This document shows, piece after piece, positions 44,453 through 55,600 of a stretch of 64,000 nucleotides of DNA (position 1 is the stretch's first letter; the number at the start of each line of letters is the position of its first letter). Location of the stretch: assembly GCF_900120405.1 (NCBI RefSeq), contig NZ_LT635493.1, positions 533,037 to 597,036 of the forward strand. Reading direction: 5' to 3'. The position numbers were made by a program, and so were the translations under genes. A model generated the notes under the pieces. The model saw nothing but the letters and a program-made list of their open reading frames with translations, was not told the origin of the DNA and ran no database searches. The stretch comes from Urinicoccus massiliensis. GTDB lineage: Bacteria > Bacillota > Clostridia > Tissierellales > Peptoniphilaceae.

Positions 44453-45196
44453 ATCATAACCACCCGTCAAACGGGTGGTTTGATCACGGGCTATAAGCCC
44501 GAGTAATACCAACCAGCGTCTCAAGGCGCTGGTTTTCACTTTGTTCAAACCTTATTGTTTTTGCCTCTTTAGCTAGCCCTGAAAGGGCTTTACTTCATCT
44601 TCTTTTGAATGGATCTTCGTATTCTTTTACACTTAATTTATCCATTGCTATGTCGTGTTGCTCTTGCTCTCTTATATACTTTGCTATTGTTTGTTCATTC
44701 AATCCTACCGTACTTACATAATATCCCTCTGCCCAAAAATGTCTGTTTCCAAATTTGTATTTTAGGTTTGCATGCTTGTCAAACATCATTAGTGCACTTT
44801 TTCCTTTCAAGTATCCCATGAAACTTGACACTGATATTTTTGGGGGAATACTAACTAACATATGCACATGATCTGGCATTAAATGTCCTTCTATTATTTC
44901 CACTCCTTTGTATTTGCATAATGTCCCAAATATTTCTCCCAAACTATCTCGGTATTGATTAAATACTATTTTTCGTCTATACTTTGGTGTAAAGACAATA
45001 TGATATTTACACATCCACTTTGTGTGTGATAATGAATTTGCCTTTTGAGCCATTTAAGTCACCTCTTCATTATTTTAGGTCTGAACAACTCTATTATAAT
45101 GCTGAGGTGATTTTTTGGTATAACCTTTTGTTCCCTACCCGCATAGCGGGTAGTTTTTTGTTTCGCACGCTTTGCGTGCTCAACTGACTAAAGTCA
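44453..45196 (-). mobile_element. IS200/IS605-type element, copy 2
   Basis: 744 bp, near-identical to copy 1 over its whole length, including the three end hairpins at the left and two at the right. Both copies share ATCAT at the left junction, which is probably the last bases of the element. Inserted inside the repeat cluster. No target duplication, tnpA only. Confidence 0.92.
44595..45053 (-). CDS. tnpA: IS200-type Y1 transposase TnpA, copy 2
   Basis: 152-aa intact HUH transposase, HVHML motif and C-terminal Tyr region as in copy 1. The start ATG at 45053 follows GAGGTGACTTAA. Two intact copies in 10 kb suggest recent transposition. Confidence 0.95.
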   Translation of the reverse strand: MAQKANSLSHTKWMCKYHIVFTPKYRRKIVFNQYRDSLGEIFGTLCKYKGVEIIEGHLMPDHVHMLVSIPPKISVSSFMGYLKGKSALMMFDKHANLKYKFGNRHFWAEGYYVSTVGLNEQTIAKYIREQEQHDIAMDKLSVKEYEDPFKRR

Positions 45197-45204
45197 TCAA
45201 TAAA

Positions 45205-45430
45205 AAGGGCGGCACAGGGCCGCCCCTACAAAATTCCCTATCACCTTCTCCCTATATAAACATATACCCATTGCAAAAAGGGCGATATAAAATCGCCCCT
45301 ACTAGGGCATAATATAAATACCCAGAAAATCCATGTAGGGGCCGGCCTGTCCGGCCCGCATTGGTAAACAGGGTATTTAGACATAGGCAATCATATCAAT
45401 AACCACGATTCCCCCATATCAACATATCCC
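45205..45430. repeat. GC-rich hairpin repeats, right of IS200 copy 2
   Basis: GGCGGCACAGGGCCGCCCCTACA near 45208, a GGGCGATATAAAATCGCCCC unit near 45280, and TGTAGGGGCCGGCCTGTCCGGCCCG near 45332. The first two, with their roughly 55-bp spacer, repeat the arrangement at 17355-17440. No gene in this stretch. Confidence 0.8.
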
Positions 45431-45433
45431 CAC

Positions 45434-45467
45434 AAAGAAAAAGAGTCCCTAGGGACTCTTTTTCTTT
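45434..45467 (-). terminator. Terminator of the giant surface-protein operon
   Basis: A perfect 17-bp inverted repeat (AAAGAAAAAGAGTCCCT and its complement). The GC core with T-tails makes it functional on either strand; it follows the last gene's stop at 45487. Confidence 0.9.
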
Positions 45468-45486
45468 ATGCTTATCAATTCCACTC

Positions 45487-48400
45487 TTACTTATCCAAAA
45501 TCTTTAACCATGTTTCTGCCAAGGTGCCTTTTGCTCTTTGGTATTCATGGCTGTTGGCTGCTTCCATGACTTCGCAGTAAGCCCAATGGCTTTCGTTGAT
45601 GTCGGTAAAACGAACCAGGTCGTTTTTCACATTGGCCATGCCCGCAAGGGTTACATTTCTGTCTGCGAATTGATTTAAGATTCTGGCGGCTTCTGCTCTT
45701 TGGATGTTTGCATTAGGTTTGAAGGTACCATCTTGGTAACCTGCAATCCGACCGTTGCCGTAGGCTTGGTTGATGGCGTCTTCAAATTCGTGGCCTTTCA
45801 CATCGGCAAAGGGTGCGACCTTGTCGTTCTTCTTGTCAATATAGTAAAGGGCTCTAGCAAATTCTCCCCGGGTAATGGGTTGGTTGGGGCGGAAGTTGCC
45901 ATCTTTATCTGCAAACATGAGGTTCTTGGATACCATGGCATTGATGGCTCCATTGTACCAGGCAGATGGGGTGTCTTTGAAGTTTGGTTTGGTCTTGTCG
46001 GTCATGTCTAGGTTGGCCAGGCGGGCAATTAAGGCTGCCGCTTCAGACCGGGTGATCATGCCTTCAGGACGGACGGTCTTGTCTACATAACCATAGAGGT
46101 ATTTGTAGTGGCGACCAGTTTCCATTTCTTGGACAGGTTCTGACTTGCTGTCTCCCAAGAACCATAGGCCTCTCCAGGTAATGGCTGGAGCAGATGGTCT
46201 TGGTTCAGGTTTCTTATCTGCTGTTACTGTTTTTTCAACTGGGTCAGATGGTTTCTTATCTTTTTCAGTTTGAGTAACAATAACTTTGTCACCATCTTTA
46301 AGTTTCTTATCTTCTGGAACTTTTACAGTCCAGTCTCCATTTTGGTCAACTTTTCCTGGTACCTTTTTTCCATCTGGAAGTTTAACTTCGATATCAGATC
46401 CAGCTTTACCCTTACCTTTAATTTCCTTATCGCCAGGTTTAATTGGGTTTACATCTGGAGTCTTAGATTTTCCAACTTCTTCGAAAGTCCAAGTTAAAGT
46501 ATAAGTGATATTACCCTTATCATCTTTAACAGCTTCTGACCAAGATCCTGCTTCCCATGTTCCTACTTTCTTTCCATCTTCTACTACGTCAAATGATGTA
46601 GTTGCTGGTGCATCAGGTTTTGATGGTGCATTTTCTGGATAAACTGCTGTATTACCTTCAAGGTCAGTTGGTTTTAAATCATCTAAAACTTTTGGAAGAG
46701 CTTTAGTATTTGGATTAGTTTTAAATACATATTTAACAGTAATCTTGCCTTTTTCACTAACTGAAGCCCAAATAGTTGTTGCTTGTTCAAATTTCTTATC
46801 AGTGTAGTCATCCTTGTTGAAGCTAGCAGTGTGAGAAACTTTATATGCTTTTTTAACTTCTAGTTCCGGAGCAGTTAATGTTACTTTTGCCTTAGGATCA
46901 ACTTTGAACTTAGCTTGTTGATCAGCTTTGATTTCAGCTTTGTCTGCATCTGTATCTTTAACTTTAAATTCTACAAATACATAGTTATCAGGAATTTCTT
47001 CGCCGTCTTTGCCTTTTTTATCATTTTCATTGTCAACAGGAATTACATCTTTTGCTGTCTTTTCCCATTGTGCGAAAAGTTCTGTGTTGGCTTTTATAGC
47101 AAATTTAGCACCTGCTTCATAAGCAGTACCTTTCCCGTCAGCTTGAGTATTCCAGCCAGTGAATTGGTATCCAGCAATTTTGTTATCAGCTTCTAAAGCT
47201 TTAACTGTAACTTCTTCATCCTTTAGATACTTAGTATCATCAGTTGGAGCCTTTCCTCCTACTGTTAAATCTTTTGGTGCATTTAGCTTGTAAGTTACAG
47301 TTAATTCATCAGCTTTTCCAAATACAGCTGTATAAGTTACGTCAGCATCTACTTTAGCAAATTCTGTAACTTTATTTCCATCTTTTTGCCATTCATTGAA
47401 TGAATGGAATTTATCCTTACCTACAAGTTTCGGAGCGTTTCCTTCTGCATTTTCTTCTGGAACTACAATTCCAGCTTTAACAGCGTCTGCCCATTCAGTG
47501 TTCTTCAATACTGCATAAGCAATACCCTTAGTTTTTTCAGATTCGCCTTCTTTGATCTTACCGTTAGCATCAGCTACGAATTTTACAGTTACATAGTCTG
47601 CGTCATTCTTGCTGTTGTCTTTAGGATCTTTAGGGAAGTTTGTAGGATTTTCAGGATCATCAAGTTTAACAACCTTATCTTTTTCTACATATTGAGCATA
47701 AAGATCGCTATCTGTAGTAATAATCACATCTAAACTATCTAAAGATTCAGCCTTATCTTGGAATTGTAAACCTTCTGCATTTTTATATCCCTTGTTAGGT
47801 TTTACTTTAGCAACAAGTTTATCGTTGCTTAGCATAATACCATCTGCTGGGTTAACGAAATAAACAATTTTATCTTCTACAACATTTTCATCTGTCTTGT
47901 AAAGTTTACCACGTTGTTTATCTCCAGTGTTTTCGTCCTTATCGGCATGGAAAGTCACAGTTACATAACCATCTGGTTTTGTATTGTCATCTCCACCGTT
48001 AGGATCTTTTTCAGGAATTACTGAATCAAGCTTATTATATTTGTATATTAAAGTGTATTTAGCTGGATCAGCATAATTTGCTGTTGCAGGTGGTTCTGGT
48101 ACTGGTTTAGTTTCAACTTTTTTAAACTCATATCCTAAGAATACAGGAGCTCCGTTTAAGTGTTCATCTGTTATAGGTTTTCCCTTGTTTCCTTCTTTTT
48201 CTGTTGGATATTTTTCATCTAAAGTTAATTTTCTTGTAGTTTCTGTTCCTTCTTTAACTACTTTTACTTCGTCTTCCCCAGCTTTATCAGAAATAAATTT
48301 GTATTTAGCATCAATAGGGTTGCCATCCATGTCTTGGTACTTAACATTGACCTTACCTTGTGCTACTGGTGCATAAACTGCATAGAAAGTTTCATTTTTC

Positions 48401-49623
48401 TTAACTTCATATCCATTTGGATTTACAAGTTTATCTGCGTTCTTTCCTTCGCTAAAGTCTAGATCTTTATTTTCTTCATCAACAACCCAACCAACGAATT
48501 CTTGGTCCTTGTTATCTTTTTGTGGAATGTTTGAGATTTGATCTTTGGTTGGAACTTTAACAGCTTCTAGATCTCCAAAAGCTTCTCCAATTTTCATGGA
48601 GTGTCCAATTGCTTGTTCTGTCTTAACAGCTGGGTCAAATGTAGCTCCATTTGGATCAAATTTAACTTTTAACTCTTCCCTCATTGTAGCAACGAAAGGT
48701 GTCTTATAGTCTCCAGTTATATTGAAGTGGTATTTTGTATCTCCATCTTTAACAAAACCTTGAGTCTTCTTTTCTCCATTTTGGTCTATTAGAAGTTTCC
48801 AAAGGGCAGCCCCTTTTTTGTCACTAACTAAGAATTTTTCTTTATCTACAGTGCCTAAGTTTTCTTCTTTAACAATTACTTCCTTTTGACCTACATAAAA
48901 TGGCATTTTCTCACTAGAAAATGATTTATATTCGTTTTCTGCAAAATCTGTAGTGTTTAATTTTACAGGATTTGCTATATTATCACCATCATTGTAAAAC
49001 GCGTCTACAACTGGTCTTTGTTGGTTATTAGTGAACCAGACAGCTTTATATAGTGGGACAGCTCTTTGATTAATTGTCATAGTCATAGTTTCACTACCGA
49101 AATTTCCACTTTCCCCATATTTAAGTCTTATATCATACTGAAAATCATTTTCTACATATAGATACCACTTATCAGGATCTTGATGGTCTGGATTGTTTTC
49201 ATCATATGCTTCTGTCTTTACAAAGTGAAAAATTTGACCTTCTATCCATTCTTCAGTAGGATTGATTTTTGCTACTGCTATTTTAGTATCATCTTTTCTT
49301 AATGCAACATAGACTTCAACATTAAAGTCCTTTCCAAGCGTTAAGCCCACTGTCGTTGAATTAAGTTTAAGCTTTACCCAATCCTCCATTGGATCTCCAG
49401 CTGCCCTGGTCCTATATTTAGGTGTTAGTAATTTTTCAGGATTTTTTAATCCTAGGTCAGAAACTTTATAAACCTTATAGGTCTTTCCATCAATTTCTTG
49501 GATTTCAAAGTTTGCTTCCTCTCCTTTACTTGAATTACTTGAGATTGCAAATACAGGATTTGCAAATGTTCCAAGTAACATAAGAAGAGAGAGAATAAAT
49601 GAGACCACTCTCTTTTTATCCAT
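45487..49623 (-). CDS. Giant SLH-anchored surface protein (third of three)
   Basis: 1378-aa exported protein. Signal peptide ends ANPVFA (about residue 26). Residues 30-320 form a beta-rich N-domain; 320-430, 540-690 and 700-900 contain InlB B-repeat-like modules (FDPNGATF..TFYAVYA, PDGYVTVTFHAD, YQFTGWNTQADG..LFAQWEK). An Ig-like module (GKGKAGSDIEVKLPDGKKV, about 1085-1150) precedes three SLH repeats at about 1165-1378 (TRSEAAALIARL, TRGEFARALYYI, QRAEAARILNQF). AGGAGG before the ATG. The only member of the trio with a wall anchor, so it probably tethers the others. Base usage is richer in A/T than the housekeeping genes. Confidence 0.9.
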   Translation of the reverse strand: MDKKRVVSFILSLLMLLGTFANPVFAISSNSSKGEEANFEIQEIDGKTYKVYKVSDLGLKNPEKLLTPKYRTRAAGDPMEDWVKLKLNSTTVGLTLGKDFNVEVYVALRKDDTKIAVAKINPTEEWIEGQIFHFVKTEAYDENNPDHQDPDKWYLYVENDFQYDIRLKYGESGNFGSETMTMTINQRAVPLYKAVWFTNNQQRPVVDAFYNDGDNIANPVKLNTTDFAENEYKSFSSEKMPFYVGQKEVIVKEENLGTVDKEKFLVSDKKGAALWKLLIDQNGEKKTQGFVKDGDTKYHFNITGDYKTPFVATMREELKVKFDPNGATFDPAVKTEQAIGHSMKIGEAFGDLEAVKVPTKDQISNIPQKDNKDQEFVGWVVDEENKDLDFSEGKNADKLVNPNGYEVKKNETFYAVYAPVAQGKVNVKYQDMDGNPIDAKYKFISDKAGEDEVKVVKEGTETTRKLTLDEKYPTEKEGNKGKPITDEHLNGAPVFLGYEFKKVETKPVPEPPATANYADPAKYTLIYKYNKLDSVIPEKDPNGGDDNTKPDGYVTVTFHADKDENTGDKQRGKLYKTDENVVEDKIVYFVNPADGIMLSNDKLVAKVKPNKGYKNAEGLQFQDKAESLDSLDVIITTDSDLYAQYVEKDKVVKLDDPENPTNFPKDPKDNSKNDADYVTVKFVADANGKIKEGESEKTKGIAYAVLKNTEWADAVKAGIVVPEENAEGNAPKLVGKDKFHSFNEWQKDGNKVTEFAKVDADVTYTAVFGKADELTVTYKLNAPKDLTVGGKAPTDDTKYLKDEEVTVKALEADNKIAGYQFTGWNTQADGKGTAYEAGAKFAIKANTELFAQWEKTAKDVIPVDNENDKKGKDGEEIPDNYVFVEFKVKDTDADKAEIKADQQAKFKVDPKAKVTLTAPELEVKKAYKVSHTASFNKDDYTDKKFEQATTIWASVSEKGKITVKYVFKTNPNTKALPKVLDDLKPTDLEGNTAVYPENAPSKPDAPATTSFDVVEDGKKVGTWEAGSWSEAVKDDKGNITYTLTWTFEEVGKSKTPDVNPIKPGDKEIKGKGKAGSDIEVKLPDGKKVPGKVDQNGDWTVKVPEDKKLKDGDKVIVTQTEKDKKPSDPVEKTVTADKKPEPRPSAPAITWRGLWFLGDSKSEPVQEMETGRHYKYLYGYVDKTVRPEGMITRSEAAALIARLANLDMTDKTKPNFKDTPSAWYNGAINAMVSKNLMFADKDGNFRPNQPITRGEFARALYYIDKKNDKVAPFADVKGHEFEDAINQAYGNGRIAGYQDGTFKPNANIQRAEAARILNQFADRNVTLAGMANVKNDLVRFTDINESHWAYCEVMEAANSHEYQRAKGTLAETWLKILDK

Positions 49624-49642
49624 TTTTCCTCCTTTAAGTTTT

Positions 49643-49674
49643 ATTACAGGAAAGGCAAATACCTTCCCTGTAAT
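49643..49674 (-). promoter_or_regulatory. Intercistronic hairpin upstream of the SLH-anchored giant gene
   Basis: 49643-49655 and 49662-49674 pair over 13 positions (one G-U in the minus-strand RNA) with a six-base loop, 10-15 bp upstream of the ribosome site. It is not followed by T's, so it is not a terminator; it may stabilise or punctuate the polycistronic message. Confidence 0.6.
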
Positions 49675-49684
49675 ATTTAATTTG

Positions 49685-52600
49685 CTATTTTACTCTCGTC
49701 CAATAACTATCATCATTGTACCCATCTTTGTGTGCTTTTAGTTCAATAGTGGTACCTGACTCAATTGGCTTATCCAATGTGAACCTAAGGGTTCCGAATC
49801 CATCTGTTTTTATTTCATCAATATAAACATCATTTATATATATTTTTACTTTACAGAAGTTTGGATAAGTTGTAATTGTTATACTTTGATTACCAACTTT
49901 AGTGTCTATAAGACCTACTTGGACAGTTTCTTTCCTTATTTTTTCTAAGGCTTTTTCAATTTTAGTTGTAGATTCAGTGATCTTAGTATTGTTCTTTAAG
50001 TTTTCTTTACCTTCTTTAATCACTTTTTCTAGCTCTCTTCTGTCCTTACCTGGTTTATCCTTATAACCTTCTTTTTGAGTTTCTTTTTCTGCTTCTTCAA
50101 TAATATCTTTTAGCTTTTGTCTTTCTTCGTCTGTCTTTCTCTTATTTTCAATAGCTTTTTCGATTTCTTTTTGAGCATTGTTTAACTCTTCTTGTGTTGG
50201 TGGTTTAGGATCAGTTTTCTTCTTAAGATCTTCTGCATCTTTAATTGCTTTTTCTAAGGCTTTATCTTCTGGTGTTCCGTCATTTGTTTTAACCAATGCG
50301 TCATTACCATCTTGAATTGCCTTATCTAATGCAGTTGTGTCTACTCCTACTGTTGTTTCAGCAGCAGCTTCAGTCATGCCTGGCTTTTTAGCTACAACTC
50401 TAATGACGTCGCCGTCTTTGAATTCTGTTGTTCCTGGATAGTTATAAGTTCCGTCAGAGTTTACACCTACGCCTTCTTTAATAAGTTCGTAGTTATCTCC
50501 AACCTTCTTATAAATATCAACTGTTGTAGCATCTTTTGCTGTACCAGCTACTGTTTTTCCTCCAGTTTTAATTGGATTAATTGTTGGTTCTGGTAATTTT
50601 TGTCTTTCTACAACTGTTTGTGGATCTGACTTGCTTCCGTTACCTGATTCGTCTTTAACTTCAACTGTTACCTTGTCGCCAGTTTTAACAGCTGGGTCAA
50701 CTGGGATAACTAGTTTGCCATTTTCTTCAGGAACGTCTTTTCCGTCAGGAGTCTTCCACTTACCGTCATTGTCTTTAGTTATAACTACAGTTTTTGTTGT
50801 TGGGTCTTCACCAGGTTTAGCGGGTACTTCTACTTCAACTGTAATCGTCTTAGCGTCTTTATCGGTAGGCGTCTTAACCTTGATGTTTTTGTCGCCATCT
50901 ACCGGTTGATCAACAACAGGCTTATCCGGAGCGGTTATATCTGCTGCTTGGACGACTGTTTCTCTCGCTGTGGAAGGTGTCGTTGTATCTGGGTCACCCT
51001 TAGATTCAACTTCAACAACATTGTATTCGTCAAGTTTTAGCTTATCCTTAGTTGGAATTGTAAGCTTGCCATCTTTATCTGGATTGATTATATCGTCGCC
51101 AATCTTCCAAATTCCATCTTTGTCTTTTGTAACTGTAATTTCTTTTGAACCTTTTGGAGTGTTGCCACTCTTGTCAGTTTCTTTAATTACAAGTTCTGTA
51201 GCATTGTCTGCTGGCTTAACTGTGATGCTTTCTGATTGAGCCTTGATAGGATCAATTTCAGCCTTACCAACTTCTGTCTTGTCATCAGCTTTGCCGTTGT
51301 TGTCGGCATCTCTTACAACTGTTGCAGTAGCTGCTTCAGAAAGTGTCTTGTCAGCATCTTTTGCAAGAACCTTAACTTCTGCTCCTACTGGTAATTTAAC
51401 AGCTAGGTCTACAGTCTTAGTAGCATCTTCATTTGCTCCAATTTCAAAAGTTTCTTCTTTAGCTTCACCGTTTACAGTGTATTTTACAAAAACCTTGGTC
51501 GGTTTGTTCTTAACTGTGAATTTAACGGTGGTCTTTTGTTTTGCAGTTCCTGTTGGAGTTGATCCATCAGATCCTACAGTGTTTTGGTTAGCTGCAAATT
51601 CAATGGTAGGTGTTGGTGTTTGAAGTTGTTTTACTTCAAGTTTTTGGTTTGTTGAACCAGTTTTGTCTCCAACTTTTACATCAATAGCCTTGCCATTGTG
51701 ATCTTTTTCTGTTAGGAGAAGATCTTTAATAGCTTTTCCATTAACTGTTGCTGTAATGTCTGCAACTTCTTTGCCATCTGCATCTTTGAATTTGCCTGTT
51801 GTGTTGTCGTAGTCAAAGATTTCGATGTTACCACCGTTGTCTCTTACAACAGCTTTTAGGCCTGTGCCGACAAGTTTTTCGCCTTGAGTGTAAGACATCT
51901 TATCAGGTGCGATTACTTGGATGTCTTTAACATCTGTTAAGTCAACCTTGCCACCGTCTGGTTTGCCGTCTTTGTTAACGTCGTTAAATACTGTTGTTGT
52001 TTGTGGTTCAGAAATTTTCTTAGGTGCATTTTCTGCATATACAAAGATTTCTGCGCCATTTTCTAACGGTTTGTTGTCGTATTTAGCTTCAAGAGTGTAA
52101 GTTCCGTCATCATTTACTTTCAAGTTTTCAACAGTAACAGGTTTTTCTTCACCCTTTACTTTTACAGTAACGGTGATGGTTGCACCTTTTTCAGTTTTAC
52201 CCTTAATAGTTGTAAATGTTGGTTTGCTACCTACGTTTGAAGCAATAGCTGCTGGTCTTTCTGTTTGACCTGCTTGATCATCTGGTATTTTGTTATCGTC
52301 TACGTCGTCGAATACTTTAACAGTTTTTTCTGTTGGTTGTTTTTCGCCATCTTTGACAGTAACTTTTACTTCAGTACCATCTTTAAGAATTGGTTTGATT
52401 TCCTTAGTTAATTTACCTTGGTCATCTGCCTTAGCTACGATTTTTTGAGTTTCACCATTAGCATCTTTGTATTCGATTGTAACGTCAGCGTTCTTTTCAG
52501 TTTCAACTTCTACAGTTGTCTTATCTGGGTTTTTACCAATGTTACGTGCGTATACTTCTGGTTCTGGTGTCTTTTCATCTTCGTCAGCGGTTCCATTTTG

Positions 52601-55600
52601 ATCTGCATCAAGTTTAACAACTACGTTTCCACCAGTTGCTGTTGGTTTATCAGTAGCTTCTGCTCCAGTAATAGTAACTGTGAAAGGAGTTGTCTTTGTC
52701 TTACCATTGTCTAAACCAAGTTGTTCTCCTTCTGCTGGTGAAAGTGTAATCTTATCTGTAAGATTCTTTAATTCTTCAGCGTTGTAAGTTACAGTTTTTC
52801 CGCTAGCATCTTCTAGTTTGATAACTACACCTGCTGTTTCAAATGGAGTTGTTCCATTAGCTTCGTTAACTAGATAGTTCATCTTTGATGGATCTTGGAT
52901 GATAGTTACCTTAGTTGTTTTAGCTATGTCAAACTTTTCTTTTTCGTCAGCAATACCATTGTTATTAGCATCAAGTTTTACTGATAGGTTAGATGTTTTT
53001 GCTTCTGTTACACTTGCACCTTTAACATTTAGAGTTACCTTAATTGGTTGACCATTATTGGCTGCAATTGTTAGGTCAGCTCCATCTGCTGGTTCTACTG
53101 TGAAGTTTTTAGTATCCTTAGCAATTTCTTCTGCAGTGAATTTCTTTTCTACGCCAGCTTTGTCTGTTACTTTTACTACCATACCCTTTGTTTCAAGAGC
53201 TACTTTACCATCCTTAGATGTTACTAGGTAGTCCATCTTAGCTGGATCATATACCATCTCAATCTTATCTGCTTTTGTGATATCGAAGTTTTGTGATCTG
53301 TCGTCTTTTCCATCGTTATCTTTGTCGTCAAAGACTTGAGTTTTCACTTCTGGAGAAACTTTCTTTTCTCCATCTTTAGCTGTTACTTTTACTTCTGTAT
53401 CTACTGGAAGCTTAGGTTCGATTTCTAACTTGTAAATTCCATCTTCGCCTGCTGTAACAGTCTTAGTAGTTTCTTGTCCACCTTCAGGAGTGTACTTGAT
53501 TGTAACTGTTGATCCCTTTGGTGCTTTTCCTTCTACTGTTGTTTTGTTATCAGTTCCAATGTTTCTTGCTGTTACTGTTGGTGTTGCTGTTGTTTCGTCT
53601 TCATCAGCAATACCATTTTTATCAGCGTCAGTTTTGTATTGAGCTGTGATTTCTGTAGCTGTGTCTGACTTAGTAAATGTTCCTATAAGTGATGGTTTCC
53701 ATCCTGTGTGAACTTTACCTTCGTCAGCAATTACCTTTGGTGCTTTTGTTGTAAGGTCAACTTGTACATTAGGTCTAACCCAAACCGATTTTTCGGTCTT
53801 GTCGCCTTCAAATTTTCCGTCTTTGCCGGAAACGAATTTAACTTCTTGGAAACCTGCTACAGGTTTATCTGAAATATCTGATTTAGGTTCATACTTAGCA
53901 GTATGAGTTTGATTGTCAGTATATTTTGTTTGAAGTATTGGGTCCCAAGTATTAAATACAAAGCCATCATTAGCAGTTACTTTAGGTGCGTTGAAGTTTA
54001 CTTCTTCGCCTTTCCATACCCAGAAAGTAGTTACTTGATCTTTACCGCCGACTTGTTCAAATTTACCTTGATCTCCTGGTAAGAATTCTACTTTTGCGTA
54101 GTGTTCTGCATCATTAGGATCTTTTGTTACAACAGTCGCCTTGTATTGTGCTGTTATTACTTGTCCTTCAGTTGTATACTTTCTTGCAGTTTCAACATCT
54201 GGATCATAGTTTGTAAATTTGTATCCGTCATTAGCTTTAATCGCAGGTGCTTTATCTTTTAATACAATATCTTTTTCAGGATTTACATGGTATGCAATAG
54301 TTGGTTGTTTACCTTCTACTAATTCAAATGTTCCATGTTCTCCTGCTGAGAAGCTTATTGTTACCCATCCGCCTGGTTTTGGCTGATCGCCAGGGATAAT
54401 TGATTCATTTGACTTGTCTTCATACTTAGCTGTATATGTTACATCTTGTTTATACATCTTTTTAGCTGAAGAATGTTCTTCAGTGCCGTTGAAGAAGCCT
54501 TTGAATACGAAGTTTTTGTTTGGTTCAATTCCAGGTGCTCCGATTTCAACTTCTTTCTCTGGATTTACAAAGAACTTTGTAACTGAGTTTGGAGCAAATG
54601 TACCGTTTTGGCCTGCTTCAAATTTAACTGTTACATAGCCTTCAGGTTTTTCAGTATCATCGCCTGGTGTTTTATCTTCAATAACATCACTAGTTGATAG
54701 ATACTTAGCAGTGATAACTGTTTCTGTCTTGAATGTTCCTGTTAGAGATTGGTCAAAACCAGTGAAAGTATTACCTACTGTTGCTTTAACTACTGGCGCC
54801 GGAATAGTTACTTCTCTTTCTGGATCTACGTAGTACACAAGGTCGTCAAACTCTTCTGTTTTAGTTTGTCCACCAGATACGTTTGTAGTCTTTGTGAATT
54901 GTCCTTTATCTCCTGATTTTAAAGTAACTTTTGTCCAACCTTCTTTTGGTACTGTTGAAACTGCATCTACGTGTATATATACTGCAGTTATTTGTCTGTC
55001 ACCAGTAATAACAGTGTCCGGTTGGTATTCTTTTGACCATGAGTCAAATTTGTAGCCAACTTTTGCTGTTACTGTTGGTGCTGTTATTTGTGACATTTTA
55101 ACTTTAGCTTCAGGATTTACATAGTATACAGTTACTTGAGCTTTTTTAGTTCCATTTTCTTCTATTGGTTTAAATTCACCGCGTTTTCCTTCAAGGAATT
55201 CAACTACATAATATCCTGCCGGTTTTTCAACATTGTCTCCACCAGGTATAATGTCTTTTTCCTTAGTAGCTGTTGCTGTGATAGTTGCATTATCTTTTGT
55301 TATAGGAGTCCCTGGTGCTACGTCCCATTTCGGATCTTTATATCCTACTTTAGCTTTAGCAGTAGGATATTGTTCTTTAGTTAATGCTGTGCCTTCCTTA
55401 ACATCGTAAGTCTTAGCATCCTTAAAGTCTTCTACACCTTCGCCAGCTACGAAGCTTACTCTTACGTATCCTTCCGGAGTTGGTTTTGTTGGGTTTTCTA
55501 TAATGTCTGGTAATTTTGAAGCAGTTGCCTTAAATTCTATATTTTTATCAATTACTCTATTCCAAGGTTTTGCTTCATCTACAGTTTGTTCGCCTTCTGG

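Noticed and set aside
43979-45430. CRISPR array
   Set aside because: The repeats are palindromic with variable arms, irregular spacing and no uniform spacers, and no cas gene is nearby.
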